Source: Eggerthellaceae bacterium
GTDB taxonomy: Bacteria; Actinomycetota; Coriobacteriia; Coriobacteriales; Eggerthellaceae
Length of the DNA: 32,903 bases
Assembly (NCBI GenBank): GCA_030524475.1
Contig: JAUNGO010000024.1
Coordinates: forward strand, 1 to 32,903
Direction: 5' to 3'
Below are positions 23,997-31,958 of this stretch, one piece after another (positions within the stretch are counted from its first letter, which is position 1; every line of letters starts with the position of its first letter). A program made the position numbers and the translations under genes. The notes beneath the pieces were generated by a model, which had not been told where the DNA came from, made no database searches, and saw only the letters and a list, made by a program, of their open reading frames with translations.

Positions 23997-24180
23997 TGTT
24001 CTCTCCTCTCTTGTTTGCAGACAAACGCGAGGTTGCCTCGGGTTGCGGCGGAAAGTCTCGACGCGGCGACGCTTTGCCGTTGCGCGCGATTCTTTGACGT
24101 TCGCACCCGATCCCTCGCCGATGTCGCCCTGTCCGAGGATCCGTACATCCCCTTTGATTTCGGCGCATCATGCACGTTTG

Positions 24181-24217
24181 ATGATGAGGGTTGGCAACGC
24201 CTGCCGACAATGGACAA
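24181..24217 (-). promoter_or_regulatory. Promoter region of the enzyme-2 operon with shared element
   Basis: TTGTCCATTGTCGGC (24217-24203, minus strand) is followed by CATCAT (24186-24181). Element and -10-like box have exactly the spacing seen at 21053-21017, while the sequence between them differs. The likely transcript has a leader of about 175 nt. Confidence 0.6.
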
Positions 24218-24258
24218 AAGCGTGCGTTTCCTTCCCCAATCCTGAGCACTCTGCCCCG

Positions 24259-24287
24259 TTGCGGGCCTTTTGGCTGCACGCTAGAAT
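24259..24287 (+). promoter_or_regulatory. Candidate promoter of the PucR-type regulator
   Basis: TTGCGG (24259-24264) and TAGAAT (24282-24287) are separated by 17 nt on the plus strand. It would give a leader of about 105 nt before the ATG at 24401. The shared operator-like element of the divergent promoter lies about 42 bp upstream of this -35, so one bound regulator could influence both directions. Confidence 0.5.
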
Positions 24288-24400
24288 AGTTTCGCGATGT
24301 TTGTACGTTGAACCGCTCTCCACCACGCGCGTCGCTTGACGAGGAGGCGCGCGCTTTCACGGTGGCGTTCCGTTCAGGTCAGGGATGTCGGGGGAGATCC

Positions 24401-26155
24401 ATGAAGCTGAATCTAGCCATTATCTACGAAGACCTTAACGAGTTCGAGTTCACCGCCCAAGTAAAGACGGGGCGCATGCGCCGGGCATTGGACTTTGCGG
24501 CGTTTCCCGAGAAGGGCACGCCGCTGCGTCCCAACATTCTCTACATCGTCACGCGCGAGGAGCTTGAGCGCAAGGAGCACGGGCTTCTTGAGAGCTCCCC
24601 GAGCCTTTTGTGCATCGGGGTGCCGCCCGACGACTACCTTCAATCCAAGATATGCAACGTCATATGGACGACGCACGAGGTGAGCCGCGAAGTCATGCTC
24701 ACCCGCGTGCTGGAGCGCTTCACCTTCTACAACCAGTGGTACTCCGCCATGCAATCGGCGCTCGCGCGCGACGTGCCGCTCAAAGCCCTCGGGCAAATAT
24801 CGAGCGAGGTGTTCAAGAAGCCTATTTGGATGTGGGACAAGCACTACCGCACCGTGTTCAACGTCGTGGACGAGCGCTTCTACACCGTGCCCGAAACCTA
24901 CACCTCTCATGACGACGACGAGCCGTGGCCCTTGTGGGAGATCAACGCCTGGAAAGACGGCGGCCTCATCGACGTGGACGAGGTTTTGTCGCGGCGCGGG
25001 CCCTACATCCTGCCGAGCACCGATATGTTCGACTACCGCTCGCTTGCCTACAACCTGTTCATCGGCAACGAGTACGCGGCAACGCTTACGATTGAGGAAG
25101 TGGGCAGCCCCATCACCAGCCGCGACTACGCGCTGATCGAGCGTTTCGCCAGTTTGCTTGTGCAGGGGCTCAAGCGTTCGAAGCGGTTCAACGCGTCGGC
25201 CACCGTCAACGTCGTCGAGGAGTTCAAGCGGCTGCTCGAGCAGCGGCAAGTGCCCGACTCGAGCATCCAAACGATGTTTAAGAACCTGGGGTGGGAGCCC
25301 GTCGGGCCGTTTTCCTGCGTGGTGGCGCATCCCGTGAACCCGCTGTATTCCGACGACATGCTTGCCGTCACCGCCGCGAAAACCTGCGAGGGGCTTGAAG
25401 GCGTGGTGTATGTGGTGGATAACCACGAGATCGTGTTCATCATCAACACGCGCATCGTGCGCGGCACGCTTGCCGACGTCGTGAGCACCATTGCGCAGCG
25501 GCTCTCCGAGCGGCAATACCAAACCGTCGTCGGCGTGAGCTCGCCGTTTCCGCGCATTACCGACCTGTATCACTACCGCCGTCAAGCGACCAACGCCGTG
25601 CGCCTCGGCCGCCAGGCCGACGAGGCGCAGCAACGCCCGCGCGAAAACGCCTGCTACTACGCGGAGGACTACATCCTCGACTACATCATCGACAAGTGCT
25701 CGACGCGCGTGCTGCCCGAGACGCTGTGCCCGCCGGGGCTGATCAACCTCATGGACTACGACCGCGACAAGGGGTGCGATCTGTGCCATACGCTGCACGT
25801 TTTCCTTCGGAACAACATGCAGATCACCGAGACGGCGCGCCAGCTGTTCATGCATCGCAACACGCTGCTCAACAAGCTGCACAAAATAGACAACATCCTG
25901 TTGATCGATTTGAACGACCCCGACGCACGTTTGCTGCTGCTTTTGTCGTTCAAGATCCTGGAAAGCCGCGGGATTTTTACGCTTGCCAGCGAGAACGAGC
26001 GCGGCGAGGGCATCGACGAGGTTGGCGGCGCGCCCGCGTTGGAAGGTCGCGGGGCAAGCGGCCTTGCGCGTGCGAGCGCTCGCCGCAGTGCATTGGACGC
26101 CGATGAGCAGGCGTCAGGGAACACCCCCCCGTCTCACGGCGACCGCGACGAATAG
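24401..26155 (+). CDS. PucR/CdaR-type transcriptional regulator
   Basis: This 584-aa protein ends with a PucR C-terminal helix-turn-helix domain (residues about 459-520: LRNNMQITETARQLFMHRNTLLNKLHKIDNIL), the HTH_30 type used by PucR, CdaR and related activators. The N-terminal 400 residues hold a sensor-like region that I cannot assign to a named ligand domain. A 64-residue polar tail follows the HTH. The ATG at 24401 follows GGGGGAG; the frame extends upstream without a better site. It is the only plus-strand gene and is divergent from molybdenum enzyme 2, the usual position for a pathway-specific regulator. Induction by the enzyme's substrate is inferred. Confidence 0.88.
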   Translation: MKLNLAIIYEDLNEFEFTAQVKTGRMRRALDFAAFPEKGTPLRPNILYIVTREELERKEHGLLESSPSLLCIGVPPDDYLQSKICNVIWTTHEVSREVMLTRVLERFTFYNQWYSAMQSALARDVPLKALGQISSEVFKKPIWMWDKHYRTVFNVVDERFYTVPETYTSHDDDEPWPLWEINAWKDGGLIDVDEVLSRRGPYILPSTDMFDYRSLAYNLFIGNEYAATLTIEEVGSPITSRDYALIERFASLLVQGLKRSKRFNASATVNVVEEFKRLLEQRQVPDSSIQTMFKNLGWEPVGPFSCVVAHPVNPLYSDDMLAVTAAKTCEGLEGVVYVVDNHEIVFIINTRIVRGTLADVVSTIAQRLSERQYQTVVGVSSPFPRITDLYHYRRQATNAVRLGRQADEAQQRPRENACYYAEDYILDYIIDKCSTRVLPETLCPPGLINLMDYDRDKGCDLCHTLHVFLRNNMQITETARQLFMHRNTLLNKLHKIDNILLIDLNDPDARLLLLLSFKILESRGIFTLASENERGEGIDEVGGAPALEGRGASGLARASARRSALDADEQASGNTPPSHGDRDE

Positions 26156-26304
26156 TTTTGCCACGACGCCTTAGCGTGCGAAGGGGGCGACGCGTTTCGC
26201 GCGTCTGCCCGCATTTTGGGGAGGGCGTGAGCATACGAATTCGCGCCAAATGCTGCCGGGCTGTTTGAGGCGGGGCGCGAATCGACGGCTTCGGGCGAAA
26301 CAAA

Positions 26305-26352
26305 AGCGCTCCGTCGCACGTTGCGTGGCAGGGCAACATGCGACGGAGCGCT
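26305..26352 (-). terminator. Strong terminator after the zinc-ribbon gene
   Basis: AGCGCTCCGTCGCA (26305-26318) and its exact complement (26339-26352) form a 14-bp stem, extended inside by GTTGC/GCAAC. On the minus strand it is followed by TTTTGTTT. It lies 70 nt past the zinc-ribbon stop and also faces the end of the PucR gene. The rest of 26156-26421 shows no gene. Confidence 0.85.
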
Positions 26353-26421
26353 CATCTTGCGCCAACCCGCGCTAGGGACGCAGGCCGGCGCGCACGCCCA
26401 AAGCGTCGGAGGGTTTACGCG

Positions 26422-26664
26422 CTAGGGACGCGGTGCTCCGGGGGCACCAGGGGCTTTGGGAGCGCCAGGAGCGCCGGGCGCCGACGGTGCGCCAGGGGTT
26501 GACGGCGCACCAGGGGCCGAAGCGGCGCCAGCCATCGAAGGCGCCACGTTGTCGCCGATCTCGGTTTTGCAGAACGGGCATTTCTTGAGCATGGGGCTCA
26601 CTTCTTTGCCGCAGCTCGGGCAAACCTTGTTGGGCATATCGGTGCTCGCGGGTCTAAAACACAT
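26422..26664 (-). CDS. Small zinc-ribbon protein with collagen-like Gly-Ala-Pro tail
   Basis: The 80-aa protein begins MCFRPAS, a start I associate with small zinc-ribbon proteins of gut anaerobes. It has one zinc ribbon with C15xxC18 and C29xxC32, then from about residue 44 a low-complexity tail of repeated GAP/APGAP units with no further domain. The ATG at 26664 follows GAGGAGGAAC. Its function is unknown; zinc ribbons often bind nucleic acid or proteins, and the tail is probably disordered. A foldable leader precedes it (26678-26777). A 14-bp sequence spanning the stop codon (26418-26431) recurs 50 bp further on (26368-26381), which hints at a past tail duplication. Confidence 0.85.
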   Translation of the reverse strand: MCFRPASTDMPNKVCPSCGKEVSPMLKKCPFCKTEIGDNVAPSMAGAASAPGAPSTPGAPSAPGAPGAPKAPGAPGAPRP

Positions 26665-26677
26665 AACGAAGTTCCTC

Positions 26678-26777
26678 CTCGTTGGTTGGGGGGCATAAGC
26701 ACCCAGACAGCTGAACCGGCTCGCATAAACCGAAGTCCCGCCTGATCAGGTGCTTGATTCGCCATTACACCAACGAG
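26678..26777 (-). promoter_or_regulatory. Candidate structured 5' leader of the zinc-ribbon gene
   Basis: On the minus strand, CTCGTTGGT (26777-26769) is fully complementary to ACCAACGAG (26686-26678), whose last bases are the first of the GAGGAGG ribosome-binding site. Nested inside, AAGCACC (26755-26749) pairs with GGTGCTT (26703-26697), and inside that CAGGC with GTCTG and TCGG with CCGG. This is the layout of a cis-regulatory RNA that hides the ribosome-binding site. I do not recognise a known riboswitch class. A TATACT sequence (26781-26776) overlaps the outer arm, so the transcript start must lie further upstream for the full fold to exist. I see no gene in 26778-26874. Confidence 0.45.
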
Positions 26778-26874
26778 TATAGAGAGCGCACGGCAAAACG
26801 CCTATGGACGATATGCCCCGCTTATCGCACCAAAGCTGGCATATTTGCCTCGCAACGACAAGCGACAACGTCGC

Positions 26875-27711
26875 CTACAGCGCCTCCAGAAACGCCTCGA
26901 CGGCGGCTATTTGGTCTTCGGGGGTGGAGGCGCCGGCGGTCAGGCCCACCGTCTTGCAGCCGGCAAACTGCTCGGGGTTAAGCTCGGCGGGGCTTTCCAC
27001 GTGGAAGGTGCGCGGGCACGCCGCCGCGCAGATTTCCGCCAGGCGCGTGGTGTTCGACGAGTTGCGCCCGCCGATGACCACCATCGCGTCCACGCGCGCG
27101 GCCACCTCGGCGGCGGTCTTTTGGCGCTGACGCGTCGCCGAGCAGATGGTGTTGCGCACGATGGGGCTCAATCCCTGCGCCTCAAGCGCCGCCACCACCG
27201 CGTCGAGGTTCTCGCGCATCTGGGTGGTCTGCACCACCACGCCGATGGGGTCGTACAGGCCGCTCGGCACGTCGGCGGGCGCGGCCACCACGTCCACCTT
27301 GCCGCCCGCCGCCTGTGCGCACGCGCACAGTCCCTCGACTTCGGGGTGGCCCGCCTCGCCCACCACGAGCACGCGGCACCCCTCGCGCGCGATCTCGGCG
27401 GCGGCAACCTGCGCGCGCTCGACGTGCGGGCACGTGGCGTCCACCACGTCGAGCCCGCGCGCGTACAAATCGGCGCGCACCTGCGGCGTCACGCCGTGGC
27501 TGCGGATGACCACCGTGCCGCCCTCCACGTCGCACGGGCGCTCGGCCACCTGCGCGCCGCGCGACGCCAGGTCGGCCACCACCTTCGGGTTGTGGATGAG
27601 CGGCCCGAGCGTGGTAACCTTCCCCCCGCGCTCCACCAGGTCGCCTACCATGTCGAGCGCCCGCTGCACGCCGTAGCAGGCGCCCGCGTGCTTTGCGCGT
27701 ACTACCTGCAC
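26875..27711 (-). CDS. ispH: 4-hydroxy-3-methylbut-2-enyl diphosphate reductase
   Basis: IspH performs the last step of the methylerythritol phosphate pathway, making isopentenyl and dimethylallyl diphosphate with a [4Fe-4S] cluster. The 278-aa protein has the three cluster cysteines C12 (HAGACYGV), C94 (DATCPHV) and C190 (NTICSAT), substrate histidines H40, H72 and H122, the catalytic glutamate E124 in GHPEVEG, and the SSNTTRL motif. The open frame runs upstream to 27846, but the GTG at 27711 gives the family's normal N-terminus (MQVVRAKHAG) and overlaps the plsC end by 10 nt with GAGGAGG upstream. It is the last gene of the aro/cmk operon. Confidence 0.95.
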   Translation of the reverse strand: MQVVRAKHAGACYGVQRALDMVGDLVERGGKVTTLGPLIHNPKVVADLASRGAQVAERPCDVEGGTVVIRSHGVTPQVRADLYARGLDVVDATCPHVERAQVAAAEIAREGCRVLVVGEAGHPEVEGLCACAQAAGGKVDVVAAPADVPSGLYDPIGVVVQTTQMRENLDAVVAALEAQGLSPIVRNTICSATRQRQKTAAEVAARVDAMVVIGGRNSSNTTRLAEICAAACPRTFHVESPAELNPEQFAGCKTVGLTAGASTPEDQIAAVEAFLEAL

Positions 27712-28517
27712 AGGGCAATCGCCTCCTCGGGCGTGCGCGCCGGCACGGGATGCTCCGCGAACACGGCGGCGTAGTCTTTGTTCTCGGGGAAAAGCTCCCG
27801 CATGTCCACTTCCTCGCGCGGCACGCGCCTCGACAGCGCGAAGCACTCACGCATGGCGTACCACGTGCACGCCTCGATCCGCTCGTCCTTCGGCAAAAAG
27901 TCGAAGTCGCTCACCAGGATGGGGCTTCCGTACTCCACAGTGATCTTCGGGAAGCGGAAGCGCTCGCCCTTGCGCTTGACGTTCTCGGCGTTGCGCACGG
28001 TCATCGGCAGGATAGGCACGTGCCCCATGCGCGCCACAAACGCCGCGCCCGCGTGTATCTCGGGCGTCTTCGTGCCCTTGCCGCGGCGTGTGCCCTCGGG
28101 CATGATCGCCACGATCTCGTCGTTTTTCAGCATACGCGTCGCGCGCTTGATGGAGGTGCGGTCGGCCGAGTCGCGCTTGACGGGGAACGCCCCCACGCGC
28201 GAGAGGATTTGCCCCACCAGGCCGTGCGCGTTGTCGAACAGCGTGTCGCGTCCCATGAAGCGCACCCACTGCGCCGGGCGCGCCGCCAGGTACATGAACA
28301 CCACGTCGAGAAACGACGTGTGGTTTGCCACCAGCACCAGACCCGACTTGTCCTTGAACGCCCGCAGCCTTTCGCGCCCGTCGACGCGGTAGCGGAAGCA
28401 CACCTTGAACACGGCAGCCAGAAACGCCCAGATGACGTTGCCGCACCAGTGCGGTATTTGCTTCTCGGTCGACGTGCCGCCCAGCGGCATGTCCCACATA
28501 TCGGCGTATTTCAGCAC
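27702..28517 (-). CDS. plsC: 1-acyl-sn-glycerol-3-phosphate acyltransferase
   Basis: PlsC-type enzymes acylate lysophosphatidate to phosphatidate at the inner membrane. The 271-aa product has the catalytic NHTSFLD (HX4D) near residue 65, the phosphate-binding PEGTRRGKG near 140, and a hydrophobic N-terminal segment (VIWAFLAAVFKVCF). Start codon GTG at 28517 follows TAGGAG with a 7-nt spacer. It lies 10 nt after cmk and overlaps ispH. The neighbourhood cmk-plsC-ispH is common in Gram-positive bacteria. With plsY and gpsA at the other end of the window, this locus covers the early phospholipid steps. Confidence 0.93.
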   Translation of the reverse strand: MLKYADMWDMPLGGTSTEKQIPHWCGNVIWAFLAAVFKVCFRYRVDGRERLRAFKDKSGLVLVANHTSFLDVVFMYLAARPAQWVRFMGRDTLFDNAHGLVGQILSRVGAFPVKRDSADRTSIKRATRMLKNDEIVAIMPEGTRRGKGTKTPEIHAGAAFVARMGHVPILPMTVRNAENVKRKGERFRFPKITVEYGSPILVSDFDFLPKDERIEACTWYAMRECFALSRRVPREEVDMRELFPENKDYAAVFAEHPVPARTPEEAIALCR

Positions 28518-28527
28518 GGTGCCGCTC

Positions 28528-29244
28528 CTACGCCTCGCCCGTCATCGCGCGGGCCGTCTCTGCCGTCTCGTCGACGTACGCAGCGGCCGCCAACGCGCAA
28601 ATCTGGTCGATGACCTCCTCGATGTAGTGCGCCGTCGAGTCGATGCGCACGGCGTCTTCGGCCGCGCGCAAAGGCGAGGCGGCGCGGCTCGAGTCGGCCT
28701 CGTCGCGGCGGCGCAGGTCGGCCAGTACCTCGTCGTAGTCGATCGAACCCACGCCGCGGTCGACGTTTTGGCGCACGCGGCGGTGCGCGCGTTCCTCGTC
28801 GGACGCCGTGAGGAACACCTTCACCTCGGCGTTGGGAAACACGCACGTGCCGATGTCGCGGCCCTCAACCACGTAGTTGCCAGCGCTCCCGATGCGGCGC
28901 TGCTGTTCCACCAGCGCCTCGCGCACCGAGGGCGCCGCCGACGTGGGGCTTACCGCGCGGTCGATCTCGGCGGTGCGGATGGCTTGCGTGACCTCCTCGC
29001 CGCCGATGAACACACGCGCGGGCACTGGGTCGCCCGCCACGTGGCCGAACTCGATGTCGTTCTCACGCGCGACGCGCCCGAGCGCCGCGTCGTCGTCGAG
29101 CGGCACGCCGTCTTGCAGCGCCTTCCACGCCACGGCGCGATACATCGCGCCCGTGTCCAAACACGAAAAGCCCATCTTCTTCGCCACGGCCTTCGCCACC
29201 GTGGACTTCCCCGCCCCCGAAGGGCCGTCTATCGCAACGATCAT
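28528..29244 (-). CDS. cmk: Cytidylate kinase
   Basis: The enzyme phosphorylates CMP and dCMP to the diphosphates using ATP. The 238-aa protein starts MIVAIDGPSGAGKSTVAK with the P-loop at residues 7-15. LDTGAMYRAVA (about 29-39), VEGRDIGTCVFP (about 126-137) and RRRDEADSSRAASPL (about 178-193) are the family's CMP-binding and lid motifs. Length is normal for a Cmk without fusion. It begins 15 nt after the aroA stop and its start follows GAAGGAGAACGAG. The aroA-cmk pairing is a well-known conserved arrangement. Confidence 0.97.
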   Translation of the reverse strand: MIVAIDGPSGAGKSTVAKAVAKKMGFSCLDTGAMYRAVAWKALQDGVPLDDDAALGRVARENDIEFGHVAGDPVPARVFIGGEEVTQAIRTAEIDRAVSPTSAAPSVREALVEQQRRIGSAGNYVVEGRDIGTCVFPNAEVKVFLTASDEERAHRRVRQNVDRGVGSIDYDEVLADLRRRDEADSSRAASPLRAAEDAVRIDSTAHYIEEVIDQICALAAAAYVDETAETARAMTGEA

Positions 29245-29259
29245 GCTCTCGTTCTCCTT

Positions 29260-30675
29260 CTATTTCCCGACGTTTCCCGAACCGAGCCTTTGCATGGTGG
29301 AAAGAAACTCGGGGAAGCTCACCGCAACGCACTCGAAGTTCTCGATGCTCACCGGCACGCCGCCGCACAGGCCCGCGAGCGCCCACGTCATGGCGAGGCG
29401 GTGGTCGCCGCGCGTGGCAAACGTGAGGCCGGCGGGAATTTGCAGGCTCGGGTCGCCCTCGATGAACAGGTCGTCGCCTTCCTCCCAGGCGTCGACGCCG
29501 AGAAGCGCAAGCCCCTCGATGATGGCGGCCAGGCGGTTCGACTCCTTCACGCGCAGCTCGGAGACGCCCTTGAACACCGTGACGCCGCGGGCGCGCGCCG
29601 CCACGAGCGAGAGCACGGGAATCTCGTCGATGAGCGAGGCGATGTGCTGCGGGGGAATCTCGCAGCCGCGCAGCACATCGGTGTAGGCCACCGTGATGTC
29701 GCCCGAGGGCTCCTTGCCCGCCTGGCCCGTGCGGTGCGTGGAGATGTCGGCGCCCATGCGCTCAAGCGTGCGGACGAACCCGATGCGCGCGGGGTTCAGG
29801 CTGACGTTCTCGATGGTCACGCGGCTGCCGCGCTTAAGCAATGCCGCGCACGCCAGAAACGCCGCCGAGGACGGGTCGCCCGGCACCACGACCGTGCTCG
29901 CGCGCATGGCCGCCGGCCCCTCGACCGCCGCCACGCGCGTGCCCGCCGTGGTGGGAACGCCGTACTCGGGCAGCATGAGCTCGGTGTGGTTGCGCGACGG
30001 CGCGGGCTCGCGCACCTCGGTGGTGCCCTCCGCGAACACGCCCGCCAGCAGCACCGCCGTCTTGAGCTGCGCCGACGCCATGGGAGCGTCGTAGGTGAGC
30101 GCGCGGATGCCGCGCGTGCCGATCTCGGTGATGGGAAGCGTTTCCTTGCCCGCGGGCTCGAAGTGCGCGCCCATCTTCATGAGGGGCGCGGTGATGCGGC
30201 GCATGGGGCGGCGGCACAGCGACTCGTCGCCCGTGAGCTCCACGCGGACGTCCCACGGCGCGAGCACGCCCATGAGCAGGCGCACCGTGGTTCCCGAGTT
30301 GCCGCAGTCGATGGGCGAGGCGGGCTGCTTCGGGCCGCGCGCGCCCCAGCCGGTGATGGCGCCCGCAAGCGAGCCGTCGGGCTGCTTCTCGACTTCGGCC
30401 ACAGCGCCGAGCGCGCGCACGGCGGCAAGCGAGGAGCGCACGTCCTCGGAGTCGAGCACGCCGCTTACCTGCGAGGTTCCCTCCGCCATGGCGGAAAACA
30501 GCACGGCGCGGTGCGAGATCGACTTGTCGCCCGGCACGCGGGCCGTGCCCGCAAGCGACGCGGGCAGCGGGTTTACGACGGTGACGCGCGCGGCGTCGGG
30601 AGCGGCGTTCGCGCCTGCGGCGGCGTCGGCGGCGGCCGCGGACGCGCCGTCAACAGAAACAGAGTTAGTCGACAT
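29260..30675 (-). CDS. aroA: 3-phosphoshikimate 1-carboxyvinyltransferase (EPSP synthase)
   Basis: AroA joins shikimate 3-phosphate and phosphoenolpyruvate in the shikimate pathway. The 471-aa protein shows PGDKSISHRA, GNSGTTVRLLMG, SRNHTELML, RVKESNRLAA and GDHRLAM in family order. It has an N-terminal Ala-rich extension of about 30 residues that is not part of the usual fold. The ATG at 30675 is 7 nt from GGAG and overlaps the tyrA end by 11 nt; an ATG two codons earlier is too close to the ribosome-binding site. tyrA lies directly upstream, so both belong to aromatic amino acid synthesis. Confidence 0.96.
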   Translation of the reverse strand: MSTNSVSVDGASAAAADAAAGANAAPDAARVTVVNPLPASLAGTARVPGDKSISHRAVLFSAMAEGTSQVSGVLDSEDVRSSLAAVRALGAVAEVEKQPDGSLAGAITGWGARGPKQPASPIDCGNSGTTVRLLMGVLAPWDVRVELTGDESLCRRPMRRITAPLMKMGAHFEPAGKETLPITEIGTRGIRALTYDAPMASAQLKTAVLLAGVFAEGTTEVREPAPSRNHTELMLPEYGVPTTAGTRVAAVEGPAAMRASTVVVPGDPSSAAFLACAALLKRGSRVTIENVSLNPARIGFVRTLERMGADISTHRTGQAGKEPSGDITVAYTDVLRGCEIPPQHIASLIDEIPVLSLVAARARGVTVFKGVSELRVKESNRLAAIIEGLALLGVDAWEEGDDLFIEGDPSLQIPAGLTFATRGDHRLAMTWALAGLCGGVPVSIENFECVAVSFPEFLSTMQRLGSGNVGK

Positions 30676-31876
30676 GAGCATACTCCTTCGGCTCTAGGGG
30701 GCTAAACGACACCGAGAACCCGGCGGTGATCAGCTGATACGACAGTTGCCCGATGTCGCCTTCGTCGGTGAGGATAAGCGAGAGCACGGCGTTGCCCTCG
30801 GAGATGTGGTCGATGTCGATGGACTGGATGTTGCACCCCACCGAGCTGGCGATGGTGGTCACCTCGGCCACCACGCCCGTGCGGTTGACCATGGGGATGC
30901 GAACCTCGAGCAGCTTCTCGGTCGAGGGCACCCACGCCGCCGGCAGCGCGCGACGCGCGTCGGCCGCCTCGGCGAGCAGGCGCGTGAAGCCCTCGCGGTC
31001 GCCCTCCTCGAGCGCCCGCGCGAACGAGTCGATGATGCCGCTCATCTCGTCGAGGCCCGCCTGCAGCGCCTTCGCGTTGTCGAACGCGATGCCGCACCAC
31101 AGCTTCGGCGAGCCGGCGGCGATGCGCGTGGTGTCCTTGAAGCCGCCCGCGGCCAGGCGCATGAGCGCGCGCGACTCGTCCGCATGGCGGCACGCCAGCT
31201 GCACAAGCGACGACGCCACCACATGCGGCACGTGGCTCACGACGGCCACGGCCTGGTCGTGCTCCTCGCGGCGCAGCGACACCACGCGCGCCTCAAGCCC
31301 GCCGGTGATCAGCTCGTGCAGCCGCTGGAAATGCTCGGGAACGGTGCTCTCGTCGGGGCAGAGAATCCAGTTGATGCCCTTGAACATGTCGGAGCGCGCG
31401 CCGTCGATGCCGCTTTGCTCGGAGCCGGCCATGGGATGCCCCGGCACGTAGTTGCGCGGCTCGGGCAAGATGCGCGCCGCCGCCTCGAGGATGTGCGCCT
31501 TCGTGGAAATGGTGTCGGTGACGACGCCGCAATAGCCCCACGCGGCGAGGCGGCGCAGATAGTCGTCGACCGCCGCCACGGGCGTGGCTATTACCACAAG
31601 GTCGCACTTCTCGCGGACGAACTGCTCGAACGCCGGGTCGTCGGGGCGCACCGCGCGCGCAACCCACTTGCGGTCGGCCGCCACCACGCAGGTGCGGCTG
31701 TCGGTGTCGACGCCGAGCACCTCAGCGTCGGGATAGGCGTTGCGCAGCGCCGCGGCGAACGACGCGCCGATGAGCCCCAAGCCCACAACGGCTATGGAGG
31801 CGAAAGGCATCGAGCGCACCTCGGCAGACGACGCCTGGTTTTGGTCGGACATACAACACGTGCTTTCTACTCTCAT
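30665..31876 (-). CDS. tyrA: Prephenate dehydrogenase with C-terminal ACT domain
   Basis: TyrA oxidatively decarboxylates prephenate to 4-hydroxyphenylpyruvate for tyrosine synthesis. The protein (403 aa from 31876) has the NAD motif VVGLGLIGASF near residues 29-39, VTDTISTK, the substrate motif HPMAGSEQSG, and HDQAVAVVSHVPH. Residues from about 325 (LEVRIPMVNRTGVVAEVTTI) form an ACT domain, probably for tyrosine feedback. The open frame extends to 32326, but that part is shadow of the rluB-like gene. ATG 31876 or ATG 31852 could be the start; neither has a strong ribosome-binding site. A -10-like TACAAT lies 28 nt before the first. Confidence 0.93.
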   Translation of the reverse strand: MRVESTCCMSDQNQASSAEVRSMPFASIAVVGLGLIGASFAAALRNAYPDAEVLGVDTDSRTCVVAADRKWVARAVRPDDPAFEQFVREKCDLVVIATPVAAVDDYLRRLAAWGYCGVVTDTISTKAHILEAAARILPEPRNYVPGHPMAGSEQSGIDGARSDMFKGINWILCPDESTVPEHFQRLHELITGGLEARVVSLRREEHDQAVAVVSHVPHVVASSLVQLACRHADESRALMRLAAGGFKDTTRIAAGSPKLWCGIAFDNAKALQAGLDEMSGIIDSFARALEEGDREGFTRLLAEAADARRALPAAWVPSTEKLLEVRIPMVNRTGVVAEVTTIASSVGCNIQSIDIDHISEGNAVLSLILTDEGDIGQLSYQLITAGFSVSFSPLEPKEYAHVD

Positions 31877-31903
31877 GCTTGAACTCGCTTTGAGCGTGAG
31901 GCT

Positions 31904-31909
31904 ATTGTA
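31904..31909 (-). promoter_or_regulatory. Possible -10 box upstream of tyrA
   Basis: TACAAT on the minus strand lies in an unusually AT-rich patch in the 82-nt gap between the rluB-like gene and tyrA. No convincing -35 is found at normal spacing, so this is tentative. Confidence 0.35.
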
Positions 31910-31958
31910 AACGTTTTGCGTTGCGCGCGGGCTGTCAGGAAAAAGAACGACGCGAGCG

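Noticed and set aside
26697..26790. tRNA-like stretch (GTTGGTGTAATGGC, GGTTCA) on the minus strand before the zinc-ribbon gene
   Set aside because: It recalls a tRNA D-arm, but no matching acceptor stem, anticodon arm or TTCGA-type T-loop could be built. The pairing found instead is a leader-type nested stem.
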